The notes beneath the pieces are model-generated. The model did no database searches. It was not told the origin of the DNA and saw nothing but the letters and a program-made list of their open reading frames with translations. DNA of 34,830 bases from Pseudopedobacter sp043763845 (lineage in GTDB: Bacteria; Bacteroidota; Bacteroidia; Sphingobacteriales; Sphingobacteriaceae), in NCBI GenBank assembly GCA_043763845.1, contig JAYULE010000156.1, positions 1 through 34,830 on the forward strand, in the 5' to 3' direction. The position numbers and the translations under genes are program-made. Positions 1 to 7,722 of this stretch are shown here, in pieces. Position 1 is the stretch's first letter. Every line of letters begins with the position of its first letter.

Positions 1-259
1 TAGTATTATTTTTGCCTGTATAAACAACAATTTCGCTTACGCCCTTAAAAGCGTAAGAAATTATACGGGAGAAAGTTTGGCGAAAACCAAAATCGGCCAG
101 GCTTTGCATCGTTATGATGGTGGCAAACAAATACCACAGTACGATATCGCCTGGCGAAAAAAGCTTTAAAACCAAGGGCAAAATTCCAAACAAAGCTAAT
201 GCCTTGGTTGAATAGCTCATCCAGGTCATTAGCGTAGGGGAATTTAAAAATCGCTTCAT
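1..259 (-). CDS. Flippase-like polysaccharide membrane protein, partial
   Basis: An open frame starts with ATG at 259-257 and runs without a stop off the left edge, so only about 86 N-terminal residues are visible. It begins MKRFLNSPTLMTWMSYSTKA and continues with two hydrophobic segments (about residues 18-32 and 38-52) around a short polar turn, then a basic stretch. This resembles the N-terminus of Wzx-type oligosaccharide flippases or polysaccharide biosynthesis membrane proteins, which move lipid-linked sugars across the inner membrane. The assignment is by general character, not by a diagnostic motif. The ATG overlaps the TAA of the upstream glycosidase-like gene by one base (TAATG), which suggests translational coupling. 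It is the last visible gene of a four-gene minus-strand operon. Confidence 0.6.
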   Translation of the reverse strand, partial: MKRFLNSPTLMTWMSYSTKALALFGILPLVLKLFSPGDIVLWYLFATIITMQSLADFGFRQTFSRIISYAFKGVSEIVVYTGKNNT

Positions 260-1584
260 TATTCTACACTTAAATGTGGTTGATGATACTTCCTTATTTT
301 AAAATTGGAGACTCTTATTTTTTTTGATATAAAATATAACAAGCTTGAAAAAGCTAAAGCTGTGATAGCATAGAATAAAAAAATCAATTTGCGATTTCTT
401 GGTTTTAAGGGATATTCACATAAAATTATTTTGACATATCCGTTCTCTTTTTTAATGTTGTACCAATTATTGTTATCAAAGAAATCTAAAGTAGCTCTAA
501 ATTCAATTTTGGTTTCCTTAGATTGAAGCAGGTCTAAAAATGAGCGTTGTTTGAGTGTATCTGTATAATATCTGTTGGCACTGCTTTTAGAGTTAGGGAC
601 AAATAAATCCCAAGGTATAAAATAATCTCTTCCCTTTGCGTATAAATAAGCAATCAAATAATTTTGAGCATACTCATCTGAAGATACCAGTGTAAAATTT
701 TGGGTTTTTCCTAATTTATCCGAAACATTAAATACGCTATCCAAAAAAGCGATGTTTAGGTTTTTGGTTTGCAATTCTGCAATACCACCATCAAAAACTT
801 TAAAAATGTCTTCCCAATTACCACTGTTATTGTTGGCTAAGGTTTTAATAGATGGTTCGTAAAGTAAAATTTTATTTTTCCATTCTTTAAGAAACTTAAG
901 AACTGATTCGTTTTGTTTTGTTTTATATAAATTAACGGTGTGTTGAGTGGCAAATGAAAGAGTATCTTTTTTATCAGACTCAATGTACTTCGTTATTTTT
1001 GGCAATAAATCTTCTCGCGATAAATAATTTAAAGTGCTTGTTTTAGATATGTTCCGATAAAAATTATCAACACAATATGTGCAGAAGCAACCTACCATAT
1101 CTCTTTTTTCTCTTTGCAATTGTATATTGAACAAGGCATCGTCAACTAAAATCGCATAAGGTTTTAAATTTATGAGTTTTACTGTATTGTGAAAAAAAAT
1201 CTTTTTAAACAAAGGATTGTTTACACATCCCCAATAAGGATTATTCATTTTCCAATTCATCCATGAAGCAGTATATGGTACTCCACTAGGTGTAATAATT
1301 CTTGTTTTTGGTGTAGTAAAGCCAGCAGAATCGGGTGTTTGTGGGTTTATGGCTAAACTGTATGGAATGTTTAAATCTCGGTATTTTTTTAAAACTTTAT
1401 CATCATCGCAATAAGTCCAATCTATACGGGCTGGTTTAAAAGTTTTAATCATGGCCAGGGTATTTAAGGTATCCAAGTTATCCCTCGGATGAAACCACCT
1501 GCTGGTTAAAATAGGTTTTGATACCTGAGCTTTAAGGTTCAAGTTTAGGCAAATCAAAAAAAATAAAACCCAGTGAATTTTCAT
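259..1584 (-). CDS. Secreted membrane-anchored glycoside hydrolase-like protein
   Basis: 441 residues. Residues 1-20 form a signal peptide ending LNLKAQ. A single C-terminal membrane segment lies at about 400-420, followed by a basic tail, so the body should sit on the periplasmic or outer face of the inner membrane. The middle carries ILVDDALFN (Asp148-Asp149) and a C-x-C-x2-C cluster (Cys166, Cys168, Cys171) in GCFCTYCVDNF. A similar Cys-rich stretch followed by an aromatic/basic helix occurs in TIM-barrel glycosidase-like families of unknown substrate; that link is from memory of motif style and is an inference. The gene lies 4 bp after the SDR gene and overlaps the flippase-like gene by 1 bp, which fits polysaccharide processing. 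It could also be a non-catalytic carbohydrate-binding barrel. Confidence 0.6.
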   Translation of the reverse strand: MKIHWVLFFLICLNLNLKAQVSKPILTSRWFHPRDNLDTLNTLAMIKTFKPARIDWTYCDDDKVLKKYRDLNIPYSLAINPQTPDSAGFTTPKTRIITPSGVPYTASWMNWKMNNPYWGCVNNPLFKKIFFHNTVKLINLKPYAILVDDALFNIQLQREKRDMVGCFCTYCVDNFYRNISKTSTLNYLSREDLLPKITKYIESDKKDTLSFATQHTVNLYKTKQNESVLKFLKEWKNKILLYEPSIKTLANNNSGNWEDIFKVFDGGIAELQTKNLNIAFLDSVFNVSDKLGKTQNFTLVSSDEYAQNYLIAYLYAKGRDYFIPWDLFVPNSKSSANRYYTDTLKQRSFLDLLQSKETKIEFRATLDFFDNNNWYNIKKENGYVKIILCEYPLKPRNRKLIFLFYAITALAFSSLLYFISKKIRVSNFKIRKYHQPHLSVE

Positions 1585-1588
1585 GCCT

Positions 1589-2329
1589 TTACTCTAAATC
1601 TTTTAAAACATTACTAATTCCACCATCAATATTTAAGTTTGCACCATTAATAAAGCCCAGTTTATCTTCGGCTAAAAGTAAGGCCAGTTGCGATACTTCT
1701 TGTGGTTTGCCTATGCGTTGACTGGGGTGCATTTCGTTAAGCAATTGCACTTTGGCTTCGTTATTACCAAAGCCATCTCTTAACATTTGTGTATCTATTG
1801 CGGCTGGGCTGATGGCGTTTACTCTAACTCTTCCTTGCAAATCTACAGATAGTGCTTTTGTTAAACCCACCAACGCACTTTTTGATGTTGCATAAGAAAC
1901 AAAACGCTTTTTTGTTAATTGGTGGTGTATGCTGGCAATGTTTATAATTGAACCTTGTGAAGCCTCTAACCTTGCTAAAAACACTTGGCTTAGCAATAAC
2001 GGCCCTGTTAAATTAACGTTTAATGTTTGGGTCCAATCTTGTAAGCTTAAGTCTATCAGGTTATCTAATATTTGTACTGCTGCATTGTTTATCAATAAAA
2101 AAAGTTCGGGTATTTCTTTATCAAATATACTATCCATACTTTTTTTATAGGCCGCATCCGAACAGTATTGGTGCAAATCCATCCTAAAAAACAAATCACA
2201 ATAAGGCGATGGTTGGTCCAAAAAATCGAGACCAATTACTTTATAGCCATTCTCTTGAAAGGTTTGAGCCAATTGGCTACCAATACCTCCTAAAACACCC
2301 GTAATTACAACCGCCTTTTTGTTATCCAT
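1589..2329 (-). CDS. SDR-family NAD(P)-dependent oxidoreductase
   Basis: 246 residues, the usual length of a classical short-chain dehydrogenase. The Rossmann glycine motif TGVLGGIG is at 10-17, the structural NNAA at 81-84, the catalytic Ser at 133 and YATSK at 146-150 (Tyr146, Lys150), so the active site is complete. The PAAIDT segment and the INGANLNIDGG end match the classical fold. It should oxidise or reduce a hydroxyl/keto group in the cytoplasm; the substrate cannot be read. The ATG lies 1 bp after the stop of the 2-hydroxyacid dehydrogenase and the stop lies 4 bp before the glycosidase-like gene, so the three are almost certainly one transcript. Context suggests sugar or sugar-acid modification for a surface polysaccharide. 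Confidence 0.9.
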   Translation of the reverse strand: MDNKKAVVITGVLGGIGSQLAQTFQENGYKVIGLDFLDQPSPYCDLFFRMDLHQYCSDAAYKKSMDSIFDKEIPELFLLINNAAVQILDNLIDLSLQDWTQTLNVNLTGPLLLSQVFLARLEASQGSIINIASIHHQLTKKRFVSYATSKSALVGLTKALSVDLQGRVRVNAISPAAIDTQMLRDGFGNNEAKVQLLNEMHPSQRIGKPQEVSQLALLLAEDKLGFINGANLNIDGGISNVLKDLE

Positions 2330-2330
2330 A

Positions 2331-3266
2331 TTACTTAATATTTAAATAGCCAAACAAAATTTCTATGGCTTTCATACTTGCTCTAATTACGCCTTCTTTG
2401 GTATTAGAGCCGTTATGAGTGCCAAATATACATTGCTCAAAATTTCTAAGTGGGCTATCCATTGGCAAAGGCTCTATTTCAAAAACATCTAAACCTGCCG
2501 ATTTTACTTTACCGCTTTTTAAGGCTTCAATTAGGGCGTTTTGCTCTATTAATCCACCTCTTGAAACGTTGATAATAATTACCCCATCTTTCATTTTAGA
2601 AATAGTATCATTATTTATCATTTGATAGCTTGATGGTGTTAATGCACAAGTTACAATCACAAAATCAGCCTCGGCTAAACCATCTGGGAAGGCTAATATT
2701 TTATCTACACCTGCTTCGGCGGCGGTTAGTTTTGTAAACGGGTCGTAGGCGTTAATTTGTACACTAAAGCCTTTTAGCCTACGGGCGGTGGCTAAGCCAA
2801 TATCGCCTAAGCCAATTAATGCTACTGTTTTTCCTTCAACCGACATGCCTGCGGGCTTTATCCAATTGCCTTTACGCACTTCTCTATCAACCAAATAACT
2901 TTCGCGAATTAAGCCTGTAAAGTACGCCAAAGCCATATCGGCTACTTCGTTACCAAACATACGTGGCGTATTGGCAATAGGAATACCCAGTTTTTCGCAA
3001 GCTTTAAAATCAACATTATCAACACCTACGCCCCATTTAACGGCTGCAATTAGTTTACCATTTTTGCCTGCGGTAAAAACTTTTTCGGTAGCTTGGTCAT
3101 CGCCAATTATCCAAGCATCAACTGTAGGCACTATTTCTAATAGCTCTTCTTCAGTTAAAGTTTGGAGAAAATTTGGAATAACAAGTTCTATCCCTTTTTC
3201 TTCAAATAAATATCTAAACTGATCAATAGCTTTGATCATTGGAGGGCAGGTGATTAATAATTTCAT
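2331..3266 (-). CDS. D-isomer-specific 2-hydroxyacid dehydrogenase
   Basis: 311 residues with the two-part fold of the phosphoglycerate dehydrogenase/formate dehydrogenase family. A flavodoxin-like catalytic lobe (about 1-100 and 280-311) flanks an NAD-binding lobe with GLGDIG at 152-157. The catalytic Arg (NVSRGG, Arg236), Glu (FEIEPL, Glu265) and His (GTHNG, His284) are all present. It interconverts a D-2-hydroxyacid and a 2-oxoacid with NAD(H). It lacks the C-terminal ACT domain of regulated SerA enzymes, so a role in serine synthesis is less likely than one in the adjacent polysaccharide-type operon. It is the first gene of that operon; a repeat cluster lies just upstream, and no promoter box is evident in the 37 bp between that cluster and the ATG. 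Confidence 0.88.
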   Translation of the reverse strand: MKLLITCPPMIKAIDQFRYLFEEKGIELVIPNFLQTLTEEELLEIVPTVDAWIIGDDQATEKVFTAGKNGKLIAAVKWGVGVDNVDFKACEKLGIPIANTPRMFGNEVADMALAYFTGLIRESYLVDREVRKGNWIKPAGMSVEGKTVALIGLGDIGLATARRLKGFSVQINAYDPFTKLTAAEAGVDKILAFPDGLAEADFVIVTCALTPSSYQMINNDTISKMKDGVIIINVSRGGLIEQNALIEALKSGKVKSAGLDVFEIEPLPMDSPLRNFEQCIFGTHNGSNTKEGVIRASMKAIEILFGYLNIK

Positions 3267-3302
3267 TTGTTTTATATTTTATTTTTATTTTCTATTATGT
3301 GT

Positions 3303-3555
3303 TTGAGATTCTTCGCTTCGCTTTGAATGACAATTAGATTCCACGCTTCGCTCTGAGTGACATTGAGACTCTTCGTTGCACTCAGAGTGACAGTGAGACT
3401 CTTCGTTGCACTCAGAGTGACAGGTGCTTCGCTCTGATGACAGGTTGTATTGTGAGATTCTTCGCTTCGCTCTGAATGACAGGTGCTTCGCTCTGAATGA
3501 CAGGTGTTTCGCTCTGAATGACAGGGCAGACTCTTCGTTGCACTCAGAGTGACAG
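3303..3555. repeat. Cluster of about nine short interspersed repeats
   Basis: The 290-bp gap between the receptor stop and the hydroxyacid dehydrogenase start is almost filled by roughly nine copies of a 20-30-bp unit. There are two variants: one built on CTTCGCTTCGCTCTGAATGACA (starting near 3305, 3336, 3423, 3452, 3482, 3503) and one on CTTCGTTGCACTCAGAGTGACA (near 3365, 3395, 3526). The second contains the perfect small palindrome CACTCAGAGTG. Spacers are only 0-10 bp, variable and non-unique, so this is not CRISPR. Similar units recur between genes in many Bacteroidota genomes (recollection, not checked). They would be transcribed in the 3' UTR of the receptor and the 5' UTR of the dehydrogenase. 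Confidence 0.85.
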
Positions 3556-3556
3556 G

Positions 3557-5917
3557 TTAAAACCTAACATTTACCGATGCCATAAAATTAGTTTCGGCTT
3601 GTGGGTAGTAAAAGTTTTCGGTGACCAAACCTCCCGCTAGGTAACTAAAAGTATAGCCATTGCTGGCGTAAAGGGTGTTAAACACATTATTTATTTGCAG
3701 GCCAAGGCCTATATTCTTAATACCTTTAGATTTTAAATTATATTGCAACCTTACATCGTTTACAAAAAAAGCGTTAAGTTTTCTGTTTTGGTTACTGGTA
3801 TTATCTAAAAATTGCTGACTAACATATTTGCTTAACAAAACAATTTCTGCATTTTTTACAGGTTGATAACTTAGGGTACTACCGCCTACAAAGTTTGGGG
3901 AAAAAGCAATGTCAGTTTTTTTGTAGATGTTAAATATCTGTCGGCCGTTATCGTAATCATCAATAAACTCATTAAAATTTTTGATTTTATTTTGCCTTGT
4001 CGCAGCGTTAAGCATCCACGAAAGTGAAGGTGAAATTTGTATGGCAACATCAAGCTCAACACCATTGCGGTAACTTTGCGAAACATTGCTGCGTATATAT
4101 TCTCCCACATCATTTATTTGCCCAGTAAGCACCAATTGGTTTTTGTAAAGCATACTATATAAATTCACTCCGCCGAATACAATTTTGGATTTAAAGCGAT
4201 AGCCTGCTTCTATATTATTTAAACGCTCGTGTTTTGGTCGGCTAGCAGGAGTTGATTGTGTGTAATCGTTACGGTTTGGTTCTTTATTGGCTACCGAAAA
4301 CGAGGCGTAAACATTGCTTTGCTTATCAATAGTGTAAGTTAAACCTAATTTAGGATTAAAAAAGTTAAGCGCATCGGTTTGAGTTACATTTTGCCCAATA
4401 TTGTTAAATCCTAAAAAATCGTAAGCAATTTTTCTATATTGTAAATCCGCAAAAAGCGAAAAATTATTAATTTGGTATTGCGCTTTAGTGTAAACGTTAA
4501 AATCGGTTTTAAAACCATTATTTTGGTTTAACCTGTGCCTAATTTTACTATCGGCAGCGTATTGTGCCCAAATAACTTCGGTAAAATGGTTACCATCATA
4601 CTGGTTATAAGCACCACCTAAAGTAAAATTAAATTGGTTGTTTGGCGTGTAAATAAAGGAATATGTAGCACCATAAAAATCGTTGTCTAACCATTTTTGT
4701 CGTATCAAATTGGTACTATCAATTAATACACCGCCAATGTTTATGGGTGTAAAATTATAATCGGCGAAAGCCTGCTTTTCTTGATATTCCTCGTAATAGC
4801 CAGCCCCTTTGGTATAATGCAAAGCCCCGTTAAAAACTATTTTAGGTGAGATGGCTTGCGAGTACAACAACTGGTAGTGGTCTTGCTGGTAATTATCGGT
4901 TTGGTTTGGGTATGTAAAGCTGTTATACTTGCGATTAGTAGCCAGCGAATCTTCGGGTACACCATTCCAAGCTTGGTATGTTTTTTCTTTCCCCGAAAAA
5001 GCATTGATACGCAACAAACTATTTTTACCATAATATGCGCCTGTTACAAAATACGATTTTAGGTTGGTTGTTGCCCTATTAATATACCCGTCTGATACTA
5101 TCCGCGATAAGCGACCATCGAAACTAAATTTACCATTTATTAAGCCAGTACCTATTTTTAGGGTGTTTTTTAAACTTCGGTAACTACCTGCGGCTGTATT
5201 TAGCTCGGTATAAGCGGTATCTTGGCGTGTATTGGTTTGTATATTTAGGCTTGCGCCGAAAGCACCTGCACCATTTGTTGAGGTTCCTACACCACGTTGT
5301 ATTTGTATATTATCTACCGAGGAAGCAAAATCGGGCATATTTACCCAAAACATACCTTGGCTTTCAGTATCGTTTATGGGTATGCCGTTTACGGTTACGT
5401 TTATGCGGGTAGCATCGGACCCACGTATGCGCAAACCAGTGTAGCCTATCCCTGCACCAGCATCGGATGATACCACCACCGAAGGCGTTTGGTTTAATAG
5501 ATACGGTAAATCTTGCCCGAAATTATTTTTTTCGATTTCGGCTTTAGTTAAGTTTTTTAATGTGGTTGCTGCGTTTTCGCTGGCTCGGGTAGCAGTTACC
5601 ATTACTTCATCGGCCATTAAAACATTGTTTTTTAATGTGATAATATTTGGGATATTACCCGATTGTGCGGTTAATATTTGGGTTTGATAGCCTACGTAAC
5701 TTACCTGTAAAACGTATTTACCGGGTTTTAAAACCGCAATTTTAAACTCGCCATTGGCTGTCGATGTGCCAACATAGTTATAGTTTTTTATTTTGATGTT
5801 TGCACCAGATAATGGCTTTTGACTATCGGAGGCAATAATTTTACCCACAATAAAATTTTGTGCACTTACCAAAAAGGGCAACAGGGCAATGCTTACGCCA
5901 GCAATAAATTTTTTCAA
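3557..5917 (-). CDS. TonB-dependent outer-membrane receptor, probably for thiamine compounds
   Basis: 786 residues. A signal peptide (1-19, ending LVSAQ) is followed by a carboxypeptidase-regulatory-like beta domain (about 22-105), a plug domain (about 115-225, with LRIRGSDATRINVTVNGIP) and a 22-strand-type barrel ending in the outer-membrane signature NVRF with terminal Phe. It imports a substrate across the outer membrane using TonB energy. The start is TTG (5917-5915): no ATG lies nearby in frame, an in-frame TAA lies upstream, and the signal peptide begins exactly there. A TPP riboswitch lies in its leader, which points to thiamine or a thiamine precursor as cargo; that link is inference supported by known TPP control of such receptors in Bacteroidota. 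No inner-membrane partner such as pnuT lies next to it. Confidence 0.92.
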   Translation of the reverse strand: MKKFIAGVSIALLPFLVSAQNFIVGKIIASDSQKPLSGANIKIKNYNYVGTSTANGEFKIAVLKPGKYVLQVSYVGYQTQILTAQSGNIPNIITLKNNVLMADEVMVTATRASENAATTLKNLTKAEIEKNNFGQDLPYLLNQTPSVVVSSDAGAGIGYTGLRIRGSDATRINVTVNGIPINDTESQGMFWVNMPDFASSVDNIQIQRGVGTSTNGAGAFGASLNIQTNTRQDTAYTELNTAAGSYRSLKNTLKIGTGLINGKFSFDGRLSRIVSDGYINRATTNLKSYFVTGAYYGKNSLLRINAFSGKEKTYQAWNGVPEDSLATNRKYNSFTYPNQTDNYQQDHYQLLYSQAISPKIVFNGALHYTKGAGYYEEYQEKQAFADYNFTPINIGGVLIDSTNLIRQKWLDNDFYGATYSFIYTPNNQFNFTLGGAYNQYDGNHFTEVIWAQYAADSKIRHRLNQNNGFKTDFNVYTKAQYQINNFSLFADLQYRKIAYDFLGFNNIGQNVTQTDALNFFNPKLGLTYTIDKQSNVYASFSVANKEPNRNDYTQSTPASRPKHERLNNIEAGYRFKSKIVFGGVNLYSMLYKNQLVLTGQINDVGEYIRSNVSQSYRNGVELDVAIQISPSLSWMLNAATRQNKIKNFNEFIDDYDNGRQIFNIYKKTDIAFSPNFVGGSTLSYQPVKNAEIVLLSKYVSQQFLDNTSNQNRKLNAFFVNDVRLQYNLKSKGIKNIGLGLQINNVFNTLYASNGYTFSYLAGGLVTENFYYPQAETNFMASVNVRF

Positions 5918-5992
5918 TGTGTTTGATTTTTTTTAGTTAAACTTAACCGAAAGCTGGGGTTACCAACGGTTTATAAATTAACTTATACCTTT

Positions 5993-6170
5993 AAATCCCT
6001 ACGTCGGCATTACCCGCATCAGGTGCTCCTCAAAAGTGAAAAGTCAAAATTCAAAACCTGTTTAGTTTTAAATTTTTAATTTTACTTTATTAGATGGGTA
6101 TGATCTCAGCCTGTTTTTGTATTTGTGTAGGGTTACTAAAACCGTAACATCACAAACAAGGCACCCCGTT
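5993..6170 (-). ncRNA. TPP riboswitch (THI element)
   Basis: Read on the minus strand, the conserved THI blocks appear in order: GGGGTGCC (6167-6160), GCTGAGA (6110-6104), ATACCC (6101-6096), ACCTGAT (6024-6018) and GTAATGCCGACGTAGGGA (6013-5996). These are the pyrimidine- and pyrophosphate-sensing halves of the thiamine pyrophosphate aptamer. Two regions are expanded. About 48 nt lie between GGTGCC and GCTGAGA, including a GTTAC/GTAAC hairpin. About 70 nt lie between ATACCC and ACCTGAT, including a 24-25-bp hairpin. The aptamer ends about 75 nt before the TTG start of the receptor. I see no clear intrinsic terminator there, so control of translation initiation is the more likely mode (inference). 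Confidence 0.93.
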
Positions 6171-6179
6171 TTGATAATG

Positions 6180-6187
6180 CAAACGTA
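6180..6187 (-). promoter_or_regulatory. Candidate -7 box for the riboswitch/receptor transcript
   Basis: TACGTTTG on the minus strand fits the Bacteroidota -7 consensus TAnnTTTG and lies about 13 nt before the first conserved riboswitch block, so transcription would start just before the aptamer. No good TTG-type -33 element is visible at the expected spacing. Confidence 0.5.
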
Positions 6188-6337
6188 ATTAAAATATTTT
6201 AGATTTAGGGGTAGGATATTTTTTTTAGAGTATTTATTATAGCTATATTTTCGAACTATTTTTTTGTTGTAAATTATGGCAGTTTAAAAACACTTTTTTG
6301 AGTGCCTAAAATTATTAAGCACTATTTTAAAAGTTAT

Positions 6338-6373
6338 TTACACCGACATTTACACCGACATTTACACCGACAT
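6338..6373. repeat. Three tandem 12-bp units spanning a stop codon
   Basis: The unit TTACACCGACAT occurs three times exactly (6338, 6350, 6362). On the minus strand each reads ATG TCG GTG TAA, so the end of the AlbA_2 gene (Met-Ser-Val-stop) is followed by two further copies of the same four codons in frame. This looks like recent slippage or duplication. Confidence 0.95.
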
Positions 6374-7696
6374 TTCATTTATAATCCAAGTGCCTGTTTT
6401 ATCACTACCGCTTCTAATAATTATATTTTGGGCTTGTAATTGTTTTATAATTCTTTCTACTGTTCTATTTGCTATACCAATTTGTTTAGCCATTTCAACA
6501 ATTGTTAAGGCACCATTATTAGCTAAAAGTTGCATTATTTTATTGCTATTTGTGCCCATTATTTTGGTTTTAGGTTTTTTAATAGCCAATTTAATTGGTT
6601 TAAATGTAAACTCAATCCAAAACTCGGAACCTTCATTATAAAAAATAGGCAAATCTATTTTCGCTAGTTTACATTCATTAATAATTTTTATAGTACCCCG
6701 CCCCCAAGCTTCTATTAATCCTGCTCTAAAAAAACAATTGGCAACATCAGGGTTATTGGGTTGAGATGCGTGTTTGGTTTTAAGATTGGCTACTGTCCAA
6801 TTATTTGGTAATTGCCCTGCATTCCAAATAATTAGTTTATCACTATACACGCTTATCTGAATTGGGTTTCCGCTACTGTAATCTTTGTGTACAATTGCAT
6901 TCAACACCGCTTCTCTCAAAGCTTTTTCAGGTATTGGATATTTATCTATTCTATTTAAATTGTTGTAGGTTATTGCAGCTGCTAAATATTTGGTTAAAAG
7001 TAAATCTATTGTTTTCTCTACTTGTTCAAATAGGTGTCCATGTATTTCATCTTGATAGGCTAAATCATCGTCGGTATAGAAATAGCCAATTTTTACATAA
7101 GCACCAGTAATGTATTTTTCAGGGTCGGCATTAAACAATAATACACAGGCTCGTTTTAAGTAAACAGAATCAGCATTTAAGTGCAATTTTTGTATAAGTT
7201 CTGCTGTTTTTTCTTTTAAAACTCCTACATCCACTCGCTGTGTATCTGCCGATTTAGTTTTAAAATAGGTTAAAGCATTTTTCGAAAAATCTTTAACAGA
7301 AAAATTGGGTTGAGGTATAGCGTCCCAGTGTTTACCTTGTTTTTGTAATATGAATTTATCTAATGCTGCACCTTTCAATTCTTGCTTTGTGCTGCCAGAA
7401 CGGTAATGGTATTGCCCTTGATAATTAATTGGATATGGATAAGGCTCCACAACAATTTCAATATAGTTTAATTTTTCTTTAGTTTTTAAATTAACATCAA
7501 CTATTATTCCTAAAATATCCTTTGTTTTATTTGGAATATCTTCTAAAAGTTTTTTTGCATCTATTACCCCTGTTACCGCTCCTTTATCGGTTATACCAAT
7601 ATAAATTTTGCCTCCCGAAGCATTTGCAAAACCACAAATCCATTTTATGTATTCATCACGCCAATTCTGTTTGTATTCTATGTTTTGATTTTCCAT
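6362..7696 (-). CDS. AlbA_2 (Schlafen-type) domain protein with ATPase-like and HTH domains
   Basis: 444 residues from the ATG at 7696; an in-frame GTG at 7705 would add three residues. The N-terminus (about 3-115) is an AlbA_2/Schlafen-like domain: IEYKQNW, WICGFANASGGKIYIGI and YRSGSTKQEL are its hallmark segments. The middle (about 230-340) matches the RecG-like C-terminal HATPase domain, with ALREAVLNAIVHKDY and an AWGRGTIKI loop. The last 65 residues hold a winged helix (LLANNGALTIVEMAKQIGIA). Such proteins are treated as putative DNA-binding transcriptional regulators, but their target and ligand are generally unknown. The gene starts about 26 bp after argC on the same strand and could be co-transcribed, yet it is not an arginine enzyme and looks like an accessory insertion. 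Its last four codons are tandemly triplicated. Confidence 0.85.
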   Translation of the reverse strand: MENQNIEYKQNWRDEYIKWICGFANASGGKIYIGITDKGAVTGVIDAKKLLEDIPNKTKDILGIIVDVNLKTKEKLNYIEIVVEPYPYPINYQGQYHYRSGSTKQELKGAALDKFILQKQGKHWDAIPQPNFSVKDFSKNALTYFKTKSADTQRVDVGVLKEKTAELIQKLHLNADSVYLKRACVLLFNADPEKYITGAYVKIGYFYTDDDLAYQDEIHGHLFEQVEKTIDLLLTKYLAAAITYNNLNRIDKYPIPEKALREAVLNAIVHKDYSSGNPIQISVYSDKLIIWNAGQLPNNWTVANLKTKHASQPNNPDVANCFFRAGLIEAWGRGTIKIINECKLAKIDLPIFYNEGSEFWIEFTFKPIKLAIKKPKTKIMGTNSNKIMQLLANNGALTIVEMAKQIGIANRTVERIIKQLQAQNIIIRSGSDKTGTWIINEMSV

Positions 7697-7722
7697 ATTA
7701 CTCACACAAAATGTATCACCTT

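Noticed and set aside
3303..3555. Possible CRISPR array
   Set aside because: Spacers are 0-10 bp and not unique, units vary in length, and no cas genes are nearby.
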